A stretch of DNA of 64,000 nucleotides from Mucilaginibacter aquariorum (GCF_024498135.1 NZ_JANHOH010000009.1:62001-126000); one strand, 5' to 3'; shown: positions 1 to 10,057, numbered from the stretch's first letter. Notes: generated from the sequence alone by a model not told the origin. Made by a program: numbers and translations.

Positions 1-64
1 GTAGTACTGATTAAGGGGAATAAATTATAGTATATTATTTATCTGATACCTTGCGCAAAAAATT

Positions 65-664
65 TCATTCAGCCTTTTTTCTTTCGATACGCTTCCTTAT
101 CCGGCTTAGTGAAGGATTTGTAATACCCAAATACGACGAGATATGATAAGCAGGGATACGCTCAACAATATCCGGATGCTCTTCCAGCAACCTGATATAG
201 CGTTGTTCGTGCGAGAAAAAAATGAACTCTTCGGTACGCGTTTGCGCAACAGAAAAAAACAATTCGGCCAGCAACCTGCCAAATTTGCCCCAGTTGGGAT
301 GGGTTTCATAAAGATTGTTAAGGTCTTGATAAGAAATGAAGAAAATTTCTGAATCCTCCATCGCTTCGATAAAATACCAACAGGGGTTGCGTGATACAAA
401 GCTTCTGAAAGAAACGACAAACTGATTCTCCGAGAAAAAGAAAATATTCTTATCTTCCTTTGTGTCAGGGTCATGGTAATAGATCCGGAAGATCCCTTTA
501 ACGATCAGCCCGAGATCATTGCAAACCATGCTTTGCATATTGAAAAAATCCCCTTTATTGATCTTTCGCGGTTTCCAATATGGCTGGCTGGCGCTAATAT
601 CTTTATCATTCAACGGGGCAAAATCCCGCAGGTGCTTAAAGACGATATCATTTTTATCGGTCAT
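65..664 (-). CDS. Crp/Fnr-family transcriptional regulator
   Basis: The 199-residue protein has the two-part build of Crp/Fnr regulators. An N-terminal cyclic-nucleotide-binding-type beta-barrel spans roughly residues 20-125, and a C-terminal DNA-binding segment (about 150-195, HISSYLGITNPSLSRIRKRI) has the helix-turn-helix spacing of the Bacteroidota branch. The Fnr iron-sulphur cysteines are absent, so the ligand cannot be predicted. It is divergent from the membrane protein at 859, and the 194-base gap between them holds two related palindromes that are good candidates for its own operator. In this phylum such proteins often control one adjacent gene, so the likely target is the 859 gene plus autoregulation; this is inferred. 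The start at 664 is the only in-frame ATG before the conserved barrel. Confidence 0.85.
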   Translation of the reverse strand: MTDKNDIVFKHLRDFAPLNDKDISASQPYWKPRKINKGDFFNMQSMVCNDLGLIVKGIFRIYYHDPDTKEDKNIFFFSENQFVVSFRSFVSRNPCWYFIEAMEDSEIFFISYQDLNNLYETHPNWGKFGRLLAELFFSVAQTRTEEFIFFSHEQRYIRLLEEHPDIVERIPAYHISSYLGITNPSLSRIRKRIERKKAE

Positions 665-722
665 TTGATCATTGTATAAATTGAACTATACCTCAAATAT
701 AGCCTGAATATAATACAAGGAC

Positions 723-738
723 TTTCACTTAAGTGAAA
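723..738. promoter_or_regulatory. Perfect 16-bp palindrome, candidate Crp/Fnr operator
   Basis: TTTCACTTAAGTGAAA is a perfect inverted repeat about 60 bases upstream of the regulator start. Its size and symmetry suit a Crp/Fnr dimer. A second, imperfect copy lies at 786-803. Regulation by the neighbour is inferred. Confidence 0.6.
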
Positions 739-785
739 TTTAACAATGCAACAGAACTGTAATTGCAGCGTAATCTTCACCCGCA

Positions 786-803
786 TTTTAACTTAAGTGA
801 AAA
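786..803. promoter_or_regulatory. Second palindromic operator candidate
   Basis: TTTTAACTTAAGTGAAAA repeats the ACTTAAGT core of the 723-738 palindrome with one mismatched pair. The two centres are 64 bases apart. This copy ends about 11 bases before a TACTTTAG sequence at 817 that resembles the Bacteroidota -7 element (TAnnTTTG), so a bound protein could act on the promoter of the 859 gene. Confidence 0.55.
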
Positions 804-858
804 ACGTGCCATGCAATACTTTAGACCTTTGGACTAACAAAAACTTAAAATTTATATC

Positions 859-1446
859 ATGACATCAATTTCTCAATCGAATACAGTAGTAAACGGACAG
901 TCCGTTGAAACTGCCAGATCATTACGCAAGCTTTATTTTACACGCGCCGCTTTTTCGGTGATATGGGTTATTCTTATCGCTCTTTTTGCAAAAACATCTA
1001 TGGGCATTGCCAGCGTTTTGCTAATCATTTACCCTGCCTGGGATGTAGTGGGCACCTTTCTGGATATCCGCGCCAATCACAGCAGCCCTTCTAAAACACC
1101 ACAGTATGTAAATGCTGTGATCAGTAGCATCACTACAATAGCTGTAGGCATCGCTTTACAGAAAGGCGTTCCCGAAGCATTGATAGTTTTTGGTACCTGG
1201 GCAATTGGAACAGGATTGATCCAACTAATATTAGGGTTACGGCGCAGGAAATTTTTAGGCGGTCAGTGGCCTATGATCATCAGCGGCGCCCAGTCTATAA
1301 TTGGAGGTACTTCCTTTATCATTCTGGCACACGACCCTACAAAGGGAATTACAAGTTTGGCGGGATATGCCGCCTTCGGTGCCTTCTATTATTTGCTTGC
1401 AGCATTCAGCCTGTCTAAAACAGTTAAACAGGCTGCTTCTGCATAA
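859..1446 (+). CDS. DUF308/HdeD-like small membrane protein
   Basis: This 195-residue protein is mostly hydrophobic, with about six membrane segments starting near residue 27 (FSVIWVILIALFA, ASVLLIIYPAWDVVGTFLDI, VISSITTIAVGIAL and others) and short basic loops such as LRRRK. The layout resembles DUF308/HdeD-type integral membrane proteins, whose biochemical role is mostly unknown. It stands alone, divergent from the Crp/Fnr-type regulator, and is probably controlled through the palindromes between them. The 3' end is followed by a shared hairpin terminator at 1485-1510. The family call is by membrane topology and feel, so it is moderate; membrane location is secure. Confidence 0.65.
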   Translation: MTSISQSNTVVNGQSVETARSLRKLYFTRAAFSVIWVILIALFAKTSMGIASVLLIIYPAWDVVGTFLDIRANHSSPSKTPQYVNAVISSITTIAVGIALQKGVPEALIVFGTWAIGTGLIQLILGLRRRKFLGGQWPMIISGAQSIIGGTSFIILAHDPTKGITSLAGYAAFGAFYYLLAAFSLSKTVKQAASA

Positions 1447-1484
1447 GCTGAATACAGGATATAACAATAAATTCATGAAACAAA

Positions 1485-1510
1485 AAAGCCCCGCGAACAT
1501 GCGGGGCTTT
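1485..1510. terminator. Bidirectional intrinsic terminator
   Basis: AAAGCCCCGC and GCGGGGCTTT form a perfect 10-bp stem around a 6-base loop. An A-run precedes the left arm, so on the minus strand the stem is followed by six T residues. It best terminates the leftward esterase gene and may also serve the convergent 859 gene. Confidence 0.85.
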
Positions 1511-1564
1511 GCTCCTGAGGCTGACGGAACTCAAATAGCCTGATTGAAAATCTTCGACATTTAT

Positions 1565-2779
1565 TTATTTTTTGCTTTCATTCAACAGCTTATCCAATTT
1601 TTCTTTACTTTCTGGAATCGCTTTCAGCGTTAGCGCTTTTTTGAAGCTCTCTATAGCTTTAGTTTTATTGCCGGTAATAAGGTATAAATCACCAATTGAA
1701 TCATAACAATTACCACTACCGGGATTGTTGGTTATATTGAGCTTGAATAGTTTTTCTGCCTTTGCTAATTGGTTCGTGCGCAACATTTGGTATCCAAGGT
1801 TATTAATTTGACTTTCGTCGGGTTTAACAATGTACCCCATTTGTTCAGAAACATTCTTGTAATGCGCTACCAATACTGAATCCAATTTAAAATCAGGATT
1901 TTTTAGCTCGCTGTTGTAAATTTTAAGCTTGTAGAAATCAAAGATAAATCGAAGCGCATCATATTCTCCGATCAATCTTACAGACGGGTGATCGTCATCT
2001 TCATAATACTTGTATTTGAAACGCAATTGGTTTTTTTTGTTTTTAGAAAGGTCTTTAATAAATGCTAAATTGCTGCGAATAAGTTCTGTGGATCCGCTTG
2101 TGTCTTTTTGAACGCTAAGTGTGTCTACCCCTCTTTCCATACGATTGGCAATGGCAATAAACAATGTTTTTCCTTTATAATTTTGAGCAGGCAAAATCGT
2201 TTTTGCTTCTTTTAAAATTTTTTGATTATCCCACCATAAAGATCCCTCGAGAGAAGCATATGAATTAAATAAAGTCGGTTTATGCAGCAAAGTATTAATA
2301 ACCGTTAGGCCCCCTAGGGAATGGCCAATAAATGTTTTATATGTTGTGGTTGGATAGGTTGCGTCGATATAAGGAATAAGTTCTTTCTCTATAAAAGACA
2401 TAAACTTTTCACCACCGCCAATAACTCCGGGCAGCTCCTTATCTGTACCAGTTGTTAATTCGCTTACTCTGTTTGAATGTACGATCCCAACCACAATCAT
2501 CGGCGGACAAAGGCTTGATTCGGCCATATGCTCTGTAATACTTACAACGGAGTTAAAATTATCACTTCCGTCCAACAAATAAATTACAGGGTAATGTCCC
2601 CTGTCTTTAATTGTATTTCCTCCGTTACTATTAGGAATATGTATCCAAACTTTACGCTCTTGTCCTAATATCTTTGAAGGAATCGATTCCTCGATTCCAG
2701 AAGTAAAGGGACTATTTTCCTGCGCATTGGCGCAAACTGAAATTAATAAAAAGGCAATAGAATATAAAAAATATCTCAT
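1565..2779 (-). CDS. Secreted esterase D-like alpha/beta hydrolase with TPR tail
   Basis: The 404-residue protein begins with a clear Sec signal (MRYFLYSIAFLLISVCANAQ) and should be periplasmic. Residues about 28-285 match the putative esterase family (esterase D / enterochelin esterase-like): YPVIYLLDG strand, GHSLGG nucleophile elbow with Ser154, and a late DDDHPS segment that can supply the catalytic His. Residues about 325-400 look like TPR helices (LGYQMLRTNQLAKAEKLF, SIGDLYLITGNKTKAIESFKKAL). Such enzymes hydrolyse acyl or feruloyl esters or siderophore esters; the substrate here is unknown. It is divergent from GH31, so it could be a de-esterifying accessory of the xyloglucan locus, but the shared 385-base gap does not prove that. 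Confidence 0.8.
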   Translation of the reverse strand: MRYFLYSIAFLLISVCANAQENSPFTSGIEESIPSKILGQERKVWIHIPNSNGGNTIKDRGHYPVIYLLDGSDNFNSVVSITEHMAESSLCPPMIVVGIVHSNRVSELTTGTDKELPGVIGGGEKFMSFIEKELIPYIDATYPTTTYKTFIGHSLGGLTVINTLLHKPTLFNSYASLEGSLWWDNQKILKEAKTILPAQNYKGKTLFIAIANRMERGVDTLSVQKDTSGSTELIRSNLAFIKDLSKNKKNQLRFKYKYYEDDDHPSVRLIGEYDALRFIFDFYKLKIYNSELKNPDFKLDSVLVAHYKNVSEQMGYIVKPDESQINNLGYQMLRTNQLAKAEKLFKLNITNNPGSGNCYDSIGDLYLITGNKTKAIESFKKALTLKAIPESKEKLDKLLNESKK

Positions 2780-3164
2780 AGATGTTTATTAGACACCTAT
2801 TTTTTGACAGCGTTGCATAACAGTTCACAATTTTTGTAAATATCAAATTTGCTTTATAAATATTCGTAAGTCTACAAGCCTTTTATCCGGCGCAACAGCG
2901 AATACAGGTTGGCGCGATATTTTTTGACAATTTCAACATTTCAGGCCCTATTTATTCACTTTTGTACCCGTTCATCCATTTTTCTCATCTATAAATTTAC
3001 GACCCCGTACCAATAAACCGAAGGACATTTAAGAAGTAATGGTAACAGATTATCATGACCCAAGCTTGGGACGTAATTACCGTTGTTTTTTGCCCTCCAT
3101 TAAGAAAATAAACCAATTAATTAAAAAACATATATAACACGGTATTCATTTTAAACAAAAAATA
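2780..3164. other. 385-bp divergent control region, esterase / GH31
   Basis: This gene-free stretch separates the divergent esterase and GH31 genes. It contains the composite operator and -10 region at 2935-3000 that faces GH31. The remaining sequence between 3001 and 3164 would be a 5' leader of roughly 160 bases, in which I see no strong hairpin. Confidence 0.6.
2935..3000 (+). promoter_or_regulatory. Composite operator and promoter of GH31
   Basis: AACATTT (2935-2941), CCCTATT (2946-2952) and CACTTTTGTACCCGTT (2957-2972) are followed 17 bases later by TATAAATTTAC (2990-3000). The same elements in the same order, again with 17 bases before TATAA, precede GH51 on the other strand at 27770-27834. 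This points to one regulator, presumably the hybrid two-component protein at 5846, but that link is inferred. Confidence 0.75.
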
Positions 3165-5588
3165 ATGTTAAAGCAGACTGTACTTAAACACGAACTATTA
3201 AAACACACCTTATTCAGGACGATGATCGCCCTATTCATGATTTTAATTATAGATATATCTGCTGCAAAAGCGGCCGTTAAATCATACAAAAAAGGTGCTG
3301 ACGGCATTACCTTTTTGTTAGATAAAGGCCTGATGAAGGTATTGGTACACCGGGATGATATCATTGAAATAAAATACACCATATTTAATGCGTTTGAAAC
3401 AAAGCCTTCATTGGTGGTTAATAACAACTGGAGGATACACCCGGCCTATCAGGTTGCCGAAAGCAAAGCCGAGGTAATCATTACAACAAACAAATTAAAG
3501 GTAAAAGTTAACAAGAGCACCAACGCCATTACCTATACCGACTTAAAAGGGAACATCATCACTGCTGAAGACAGCGATAACAAAACAATAACCCCGGCTT
3601 CTATTGCAGGTATCAATACTTATAATGTAAGCACGCAATTTATATCGCCCCAAAATGAGGCCTTGTATGGATTAGGCTGCCATCCGCTTGATTCTCTGTC
3701 AATCAATTACAAAGGCCGTAATCAGGAGCTGCTGATCAAATATCTTACCGGCGCTATCCCGGTATTGCTATCAACCAGGGGTTATGGTTTGCTTTGGGAT
3801 AATTACTCGGCATCAAATTTTTACGGTGCCGAAGCCGACAACACCAAATTCAAATACGTATCAGAAAGCGGCAGGGAAGTTGATTACTACTTTTTTTATG
3901 GTCCAAACTTTGACCATATTATTGATCTGTACCGTACAGCTACCGGCCGTGCGCCTATGTTTGGCAAATGGGCTTTTGGTCTGTTTCAATCGCAGGATAA
4001 GTATATGAGCGAAGATGAGATCATTGGCGTAAAGAATAATTACCGCGACAACCATATTCCGGTTGATGCGATAGTGCAGGATTGGTATTACTGGGATCCA
4101 TTGCCTATCGGATCGCACGTGATGAAAACTGAGCGTTACCCGCATCCCAAACAACTGGTAGATGAACTGCATAAAGCAAACATCCATGCCATGATATCTA
4201 TATGGCCGGTATTTGGCAAAGGTACGCCTAACTATGATGCGCTGGAAAAAATGGGCGGATTAACCGATATTACCTGGGATAATATAGTTACCCATACTTT
4301 TGATACATATTATGATGCCCACAATCCTAAAGCCCGCAAGCTTTACTGGGATCAGGCGCGCGACAGCCTGATTAAACGTTATGGATGGGATGCATGGTGG
4401 ATAGATCAGTGCGAGCCAGATAACGGCGCATTGCAGGATGCCCGCCGACGAAGCAATTTTAGTATTGGTAAAGGGATTGATTATTTTAACACCTACTCCT
4501 TACAGCATACCAAGGGCGTTTACGAAGGCTGGCGCAGGGATATTCCCGGCAAGCGCGCCTTCTTTTTGGTAAGGCAGTCGTTTGCTGGCGAGCAGCGCAA
4601 TGCATCAACCTTATGGTCAGGTGATATTGAGTGTACTTTTAAGGACTTTAAAAACCAGGTGCCACAGGGCATAAATGCCTGCGCGTCTGGCCTGCCTTAC
4701 TGGACTTCTGATATTGGTGGCTACCACTTCCACTGGAAAGCTGCTGATTGGTCGCAGCCCGATAAAAGGGAGCTGTTTACCCGCTGGTTTCAGTTTGGCG
4801 CATTTAGTCCCATTTTCCGCATACATGGTAAAGGTGAGCGTGCCCTATTCAGCAAAAACTGGGATGATAACACCAAAGCCATCTTGCTTAACTTTGATAA
4901 GCTACGCTATCGCTTGCTGCCTTATATATACTCGTTGGCGGGCCGTGTAACAACGGATAACTATACCATAATGCGCGCCCTTACTTTTGATTTCAGGAAC
5001 GATGCAAAAGTTTACGGTATACCTGATCAGTATATGTTTGGTCCTGCGTTTATGGTAAATCCGGTTACTGAGCAACTATACACATCGCCCGATGCTGATA
5101 AAAAAACGAAAGTCCGCCAGGTGTACCTGCCTGCCGCCAGTAAATGGTATGATTTCTGGACCGGCGAAGTACTTGCGGGAGGACAAACCATCAGCGCGGC
5201 TGCACCTATTGAGATATTGCCTTTATATGTAAAGGCCGGTTCTATTATACCAATGGGCCCCAATGTTGAGTATGCTACCCAAAAACAGAACAGCAATATA
5301 GAACTTCGTATTTATCCCGGTGCCGATGGGGCATTTAAATTTTATGAAGATGAAAACGATAATTACAATTATGAGAAAGGGCATTATGCCACTTTTACAT
5401 TCGTATGGAATGACAAATTGAAAGAACTTAGAATTTCAGATACAAAAGGAAAATTTTCAGGTATGCTAAGGCACCGTATTTTCAATGTTGTTGTAGTTGA
5501 CGGTAAACACGGATCGGGGCCTTTAGTGGCTGTCAAGGCTGATAAAAGAGTTGTATACAACGGCCGTGCGGTAGTGGTGAAATTATGA
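3165..5588 (+). CDS. GH31 alpha-xylosidase (xyloglucan locus)
   Basis: The 807-residue enzyme has the GH31 layout: N-terminal beta-sandwich (about 40-240), a (beta/alpha)8 barrel (about 255-590) and C-terminal sandwich domains. The nucleophile motif is WWIDQCEPD, with Asp414 in the GH31 WxDxxEP position, and the barrel has the RIHGKGE segment typical of the family. Locus context (GH5, GH2, GH43, GH51, xyloglucan-type surface protein) favours alpha-xylosidase, which removes non-reducing xylose from xylogluco-oligosaccharides, over alpha-glucosidase. A hydrophobic export signal ends near AAKA, so the enzyme is probably periplasmic. A second in-frame ATG at 3222 (MIALFMILIIDISAAKA) gives a more typical signal peptide and may be the true start. 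It has its own promoter and a 3' hairpin, so it is transcribed separately from the susCD operon. Confidence 0.88.
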   Translation: MLKQTVLKHELLKHTLFRTMIALFMILIIDISAAKAAVKSYKKGADGITFLLDKGLMKVLVHRDDIIEIKYTIFNAFETKPSLVVNNNWRIHPAYQVAESKAEVIITTNKLKVKVNKSTNAITYTDLKGNIITAEDSDNKTITPASIAGINTYNVSTQFISPQNEALYGLGCHPLDSLSINYKGRNQELLIKYLTGAIPVLLSTRGYGLLWDNYSASNFYGAEADNTKFKYVSESGREVDYYFFYGPNFDHIIDLYRTATGRAPMFGKWAFGLFQSQDKYMSEDEIIGVKNNYRDNHIPVDAIVQDWYYWDPLPIGSHVMKTERYPHPKQLVDELHKANIHAMISIWPVFGKGTPNYDALEKMGGLTDITWDNIVTHTFDTYYDAHNPKARKLYWDQARDSLIKRYGWDAWWIDQCEPDNGALQDARRRSNFSIGKGIDYFNTYSLQHTKGVYEGWRRDIPGKRAFFLVRQSFAGEQRNASTLWSGDIECTFKDFKNQVPQGINACASGLPYWTSDIGGYHFHWKAADWSQPDKRELFTRWFQFGAFSPIFRIHGKGERALFSKNWDDNTKAILLNFDKLRYRLLPYIYSLAGRVTTDNYTIMRALTFDFRNDAKVYGIPDQYMFGPAFMVNPVTEQLYTSPDADKKTKVRQVYLPAASKWYDFWTGEVLAGGQTISAAAPIEILPLYVKAGSIIPMGPNVEYATQKQNSNIELRIYPGADGAFKFYEDENDNYNYEKGHYATFTFVWNDKLKELRISDTKGKFSGMLRHRIFNVVVVDGKHGSGPLVAVKADKRVVYNGRAVVVKL

Positions 5589-5667
5589 AAAGACTGTTTA
5601 AGCACACCGTTTAATACAGCTGTTCTCAATCTAAAGCGAGATCATAAGCCATTGTGGTATTGAAAGC

Positions 5668-5703
5668 AAAGATGCGCTCTGTGTAAGAACAGGGCGCATC
5701 TTT
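5668..5703 (+). terminator. Hairpin terminator after GH31
   Basis: AAAGATGCGCTCTGT and ACAGGGCGCATCTTT form a 15-bp stem with one T-G wobble around the loop GTAAGA. The U-tract is only the TTT inside the right arm, so efficiency is uncertain. It separates GH31 from the regulator gene. Confidence 0.7.
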
Positions 5704-5845
5704 GGTTAAATACGGCAATCGATTGCGAAATTGGAAAAACGGCTTTATTATTAATGATTCGTAACTATATTATGTCGCATTTATATTACCTTAGTGTACT
5801 GGTTATAAATTCTGTTGATTCCGGATTCCTCCAATACTGATATCA

Positions 5846-8800
5846 ATGCGTTTAAAGTTTTATTATCTTCTTGTAGTTACATGGATTTTGATATGTGCCA
5901 ATACTTTTGGGCAAAGCACTCAGTATCGTTTCTCGCACCGTAATATAGGTGATGGACTATCACACAATCAGGTCAATTGTATATTTAAAGATTCGAAAGG
6001 CTTTATGTGGTTTGGTACTGCCTCGGGCCTCAACCGATTTGATGGCTATAACTTCAAGGTATTTAAGCATGACAGTAACGATAAAAATTCTGTTCGTGAT
6101 GATTTTATTAACCAGATTTATGAAGGCCCGGATAAAAAGATATGGGTACTAACCCGCCTTGGGTATTGTTTTTATGATCCCGAAACTGAGCAGTTTAATA
6201 ACGATATGTCATTGTTGCTGCGCCCTTTGAAACTTCCAGTTTACCCGAACGTTGCTAACGTACTGCGAACCGGTGCGGCAGATTTTTGGTTTTTGTATCC
6301 TGATTCAGGTATCTACCGATATAATTCCGTAAGCAAGCAAACAAGGCGTTATTATCATAGTAATAACGCCACCCCTTCTTTATACTCAAACTCCATTTCA
6401 AATATTACTCTTGATGGTAAAGATAATATATGGATAGTTTACAGTAATGGCATAGTGGAGATGCTTGATATTAAGCTTAATAAAATCAGTTATCACACAG
6501 ATGTTTTTAAAAAAGTGACCAATGATAAAAACGGGCATTATTCTCTTACGGTCGATCGGGATAATGATTTGTGGTTTTCTTCATTATATGTTGAGTCTGG
6601 TATATCTTATTACAGCCCTTCAACAGGCGCTTTCCGGCACATTGATAAGGAGTCAGCAGGAGCAAAGTTAAAAACGAATGTTGTTAACAGAATTATTCAG
6701 GCCGATGACGGCTTGATATGGATCGCCACTGACCATGGGGGCATAAATATACTGGATAAAAAAAATTTCAAAGTTACTTATCTGCTAAACCGGGAAGATG
6801 ACCTCACATCATTAGCGCAAAACAGTACAATGCTCTACAAGGATAATTTGGGTATTATGTGGGCCGGTACGTTTAAAAAAGGAATAAGTTATTATCATAA
6901 AAGTATTATCAAGTTCCCGCTTTACCGGCATTTTGCGTCAGATCCCGCCAGTTTGAGTTTCAATGATGTTGACAAATTTGTTGAAGATAAGCTGGGGAAC
7001 TTATGGATAGGCACCAATGGCGGAGGCCTGATTTATTTTAACCGCGAAACAGGTAAGTTTACGCAGTATAAACACGATCCCGGAAACCCCAATAGCCTAA
7101 GTAATGATATCATTGTTAACTTATATATTGACCATGACCAAAAGTTGTGGATCGGTACTTATTTTGGCGGACTGGATTGCTTTGACGGAAAAACCTTTAC
7201 CCATTATAAACACGATGATAAAGTAGCCACCAGTATTGCTGATGACAGGGTATGGAGTATCCTGGAAGATTCCTCAAACCGCTTATGGATAGGAACGTTT
7301 GACGGGGGGCTTGAAATTTTCGATCGCTCAAAGAAAATATTTTATCACCCCTTTAAACAGTCTGATATAAGATGCGCTATGATATCCTCAATTTTTGAGG
7401 ATAAGAAGGGCAATTTATGGATAGGAGGCTATTTAGGGGTAGATGTTATAATGAAAAATAACGGGCGGGTAATCCACTATATCCCAAATAGTAACGGCGT
7501 AAATAGTTTAATTGATAATGCGGTAAATAGTATTAGTGAAGATAGCCGCGGTTTGATATGGATAGGGACGGAAGGCGGAGTGAGTATTTTAAATCCTAAA
7601 ACAAGCAAATTTACCTCACTCACAAAAAAAAATGGGCTCCCCGCTAATTCCATATCGAATGTAGTAGAGGACAACAAGGGTGCGATATGGTTGAGCACCT
7701 CAAATGGTCTTAGCCGGGTCACCTTAACACCAACAGCAAATACGTTTAACTTTCACTTCAAAAACTTTGACGAAACGGATGGCTTGCAGGGCCGGGAATT
7801 TAATATAAATTCAGTGCTAAAGACACATCGTGGCGAACTGATCTTTGGAGGCGGCGATGGCTTTAATATTTTTGATCCTGCAAGTATAGAACCCGTTACC
7901 AATAAGCTGCAATTGGTTTTTACTGATTTTCAGTTGTTCAACAAAAGTATATCGGCCAATGAAGCTGTTAATGGTCATGTGGTATTAACGAAAGCTATAG
8001 CAGTAACACGCGATATAACACTCAAACACAGCGAAAATGTTTTTTCCATAGAGTTTGCCGCCCCTGAGTTTATTAACCCGAGTAAAGTAAGACATCAGTA
8101 TATGCTGGAGGGTTTTGACAAAGGGTGGGTAAACGCAGATAACAGAACCCGAAAAGCCAGCTACACCAACCTGGATCAGGGCGATTACGTTTTTAAGGTA
8201 CGGGCCTCAAATTCAGAGGGTGTGTGGAATCCGGATAATATTTCTTTAAGAATTAAAGTACTGCCGCCATTCTGGAAATCGACTCTCGCCTACATCATTT
8301 ACTCGGTATTATTTATGGGTATTCTTTTATTTATCCGACATAGGGGGATAAACAAGATAAGAAGACAATTTGCAGCTGAAAAGGAAAAGCAGGAGGCCAA
8401 GTTATTAATTGAGCAGGAGCGGCAAGAGGTTAAGCGCATGCAGGAACTCGATCAACTAAAAATTAAATTTTTAACAAATGTAAGTCACGAGTTCAGGACG
8501 CCGCTGTCATTGATCATGGCGCCGGTTGATAAAATGCTTACTCGTGCTGACCTGGAACAGAAACAACAGTTGAACATGGTCAGAAAAAATGCCAGGCGAT
8601 TGTTAAACCTGGTAAATCAGCTGCTTGATTTTCGTAAGATGGAGGTTCAGGAGCTGAAACTGCATAGCAAGCCCGGAGATATTGTGAAATTCATTAGTGA
8701 GATAAGCTTATCATTTACAGATATTGCCGATGAAAAAAAGATTGATTTTGTGTTTGATACTACGGTTGATTCAATGTTTGTAAGTTTTGATCATGATAAG

Positions 8801-10045
8801 ATAGAAAGGATATTGTTTAACCTGATATCAAATGCCTTTAAATTTACTCCTGCCGGTGGGCAGGTAAGTGTCCTGCTCAATATGGATAAGGTGGAGGGTA
8901 GCGACGCCTTTTTTGAAATTAAAGTGATAGATACAGGTATAGGCATTCCGTATGAAAAACATAGTAAAATTTTCGAACGTTTTTTTCAGAACGATGTCCC
9001 CGAGTCTATGATTAATCAGGGCAGTGGTATTGGCCTTGCGATAACACGTGAGTTTGTGAAGATGCATGGAGGAGAAATAACTATCGAAAGTGAGCCCGAT
9101 CATGGCAGTTGTTTTATCATCAAACTGCCGCTCGTTATTTATACCGGTCCGGAAGCGGATATATTAGCCGAAGATGAAGCTGATATTGAAAACCTGAACG
9201 AGGTTAGCAATATTGAAAGTAAAACGATAGTCAAACAGCAGCAGGCAGGCAAAAAGCCAGTGGTGCTATTGGTTGAAGATAACGATGACTTTCGTTTTTA
9301 TCTGAAAGACAATTTAAAGGACATATTTTTTTTAATTGAAGCCTCGAACGGAAGAGAAGGGTGGCAAAAGGCGCTCTCACAGCATCCTGATATCATTGTA
9401 AGTGATATTAGTATGCCCGAGATGACAGGAATTGAATTGTGCAAAAAATTAAAAAGTGATAAGCGCACATCGCACATTCCTCTTGTTTTGCTAACCGCAT
9501 TAACGGGTGAAGCGGAGCAAATGAAAGGTTTGGAAATTGGTGCGAATGATTACATGACAAAACCATTTAATTTCGAAATACTTCTTTCAAAAATCAAAAA
9601 TATCCTGACCCTGCGGGATACCTATAAACGGACATACAAAAAACAAATGGACGTGCAATTGCAGGAAACGCCTTTACAAAATGAAGATGAGAAACTGTTA
9701 AGGAGTATTGTAGAATATATAGAACTTAATATTTCAAACGATAGCCTTTCAGTGGAAGAATTAAGCCGCAAGATGAACATGAGCCGTGGATCGCTTTATA
9801 ATAAGGTTTTGATGCTTACCGGTAAATCACCTGTTGAGTTTATCCGTGCCATAAGATTAAAAAAAGCGGTGTATTTACTTGAGAACAGCCAGATGACCAT
9901 TAGTCAGATCTGCTATGAAGTGGGCTTTAATACCCCTAAATATTTCACTAAGCTATTTAAGGAAGAATATAATGTTCTGCCGTCAGCATATGTAAATTCC
10001 ATTCGCCAAAAAAAAATGTCTGAAACGGAGAGTGCAGAATTGTGA
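5846..10045 (+). CDS. Hybrid two-component system regulator (propeller sensor, AraC output)
   Basis: This 1399-residue protein joins sensor, kinase and regulator in one chain. A signal peptide (1-22) is followed by two seven-bladed propellers of regulator-propeller repeats (about 30-690, many LWIGT blades), a Y_Y_Y domain (about 735-805), a membrane segment (about 810-830), a HisKA domain with His881 in SHEFRTPLS, an HATPase domain (about 985-1100), a receiver domain with Asp1187 in VSDISMPEM, and an AraC-type helix-turn-helix region (about 1290-1390). In Bacteroidota such regulators bind oligosaccharides in the periplasm and switch on the adjacent utilisation locus. Its position between GH31 and susC makes it the likely xyloglucan-oligosaccharide sensor. 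All catalytic phosphorelay residues are present. Confidence 0.95.
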   Translation: MRLKFYYLLVVTWILICANTFGQSTQYRFSHRNIGDGLSHNQVNCIFKDSKGFMWFGTASGLNRFDGYNFKVFKHDSNDKNSVRDDFINQIYEGPDKKIWVLTRLGYCFYDPETEQFNNDMSLLLRPLKLPVYPNVANVLRTGAADFWFLYPDSGIYRYNSVSKQTRRYYHSNNATPSLYSNSISNITLDGKDNIWIVYSNGIVEMLDIKLNKISYHTDVFKKVTNDKNGHYSLTVDRDNDLWFSSLYVESGISYYSPSTGAFRHIDKESAGAKLKTNVVNRIIQADDGLIWIATDHGGINILDKKNFKVTYLLNREDDLTSLAQNSTMLYKDNLGIMWAGTFKKGISYYHKSIIKFPLYRHFASDPASLSFNDVDKFVEDKLGNLWIGTNGGGLIYFNRETGKFTQYKHDPGNPNSLSNDIIVNLYIDHDQKLWIGTYFGGLDCFDGKTFTHYKHDDKVATSIADDRVWSILEDSSNRLWIGTFDGGLEIFDRSKKIFYHPFKQSDIRCAMISSIFEDKKGNLWIGGYLGVDVIMKNNGRVIHYIPNSNGVNSLIDNAVNSISEDSRGLIWIGTEGGVSILNPKTSKFTSLTKKNGLPANSISNVVEDNKGAIWLSTSNGLSRVTLTPTANTFNFHFKNFDETDGLQGREFNINSVLKTHRGELIFGGGDGFNIFDPASIEPVTNKLQLVFTDFQLFNKSISANEAVNGHVVLTKAIAVTRDITLKHSENVFSIEFAAPEFINPSKVRHQYMLEGFDKGWVNADNRTRKASYTNLDQGDYVFKVRASNSEGVWNPDNISLRIKVLPPFWKSTLAYIIYSVLFMGILLFIRHRGINKIRRQFAAEKEKQEAKLLIEQERQEVKRMQELDQLKIKFLTNVSHEFRTPLSLIMAPVDKMLTRADLEQKQQLNMVRKNARRLLNLVNQLLDFRKMEVQELKLHSKPGDIVKFISEISLSFTDIADEKKIDFVFDTTVDSMFVSFDHDKIERILFNLISNAFKFTPAGGQVSVLLNMDKVEGSDAFFEIKVIDTGIGIPYEKHSKIFERFFQNDVPESMINQGSGIGLAITREFVKMHGGEITIESEPDHGSCFIIKLPLVIYTGPEADILAEDEADIENLNEVSNIESKTIVKQQQAGKKPVVLLVEDNDDFRFYLKDNLKDIFFLIEASNGREGWQKALSQHPDIIVSDISMPEMTGIELCKKLKSDKRTSHIPLVLLTALTGEAEQMKGLEIGANDYMTKPFNFEILLSKIKNILTLRDTYKRTYKKQMDVQLQETPLQNEDEKLLRSIVEYIELNISNDSLSVEELSRKMNMSRGSLYNKVLMLTGKSPVEFIRAIRLKKAVYLLENSQMTISQICYEVGFNTPKYFTKLFKEEYNVLPSAYVNSIRQKKMSETESAEL

Positions 10046-10057
10046 TTTTATAAAACG

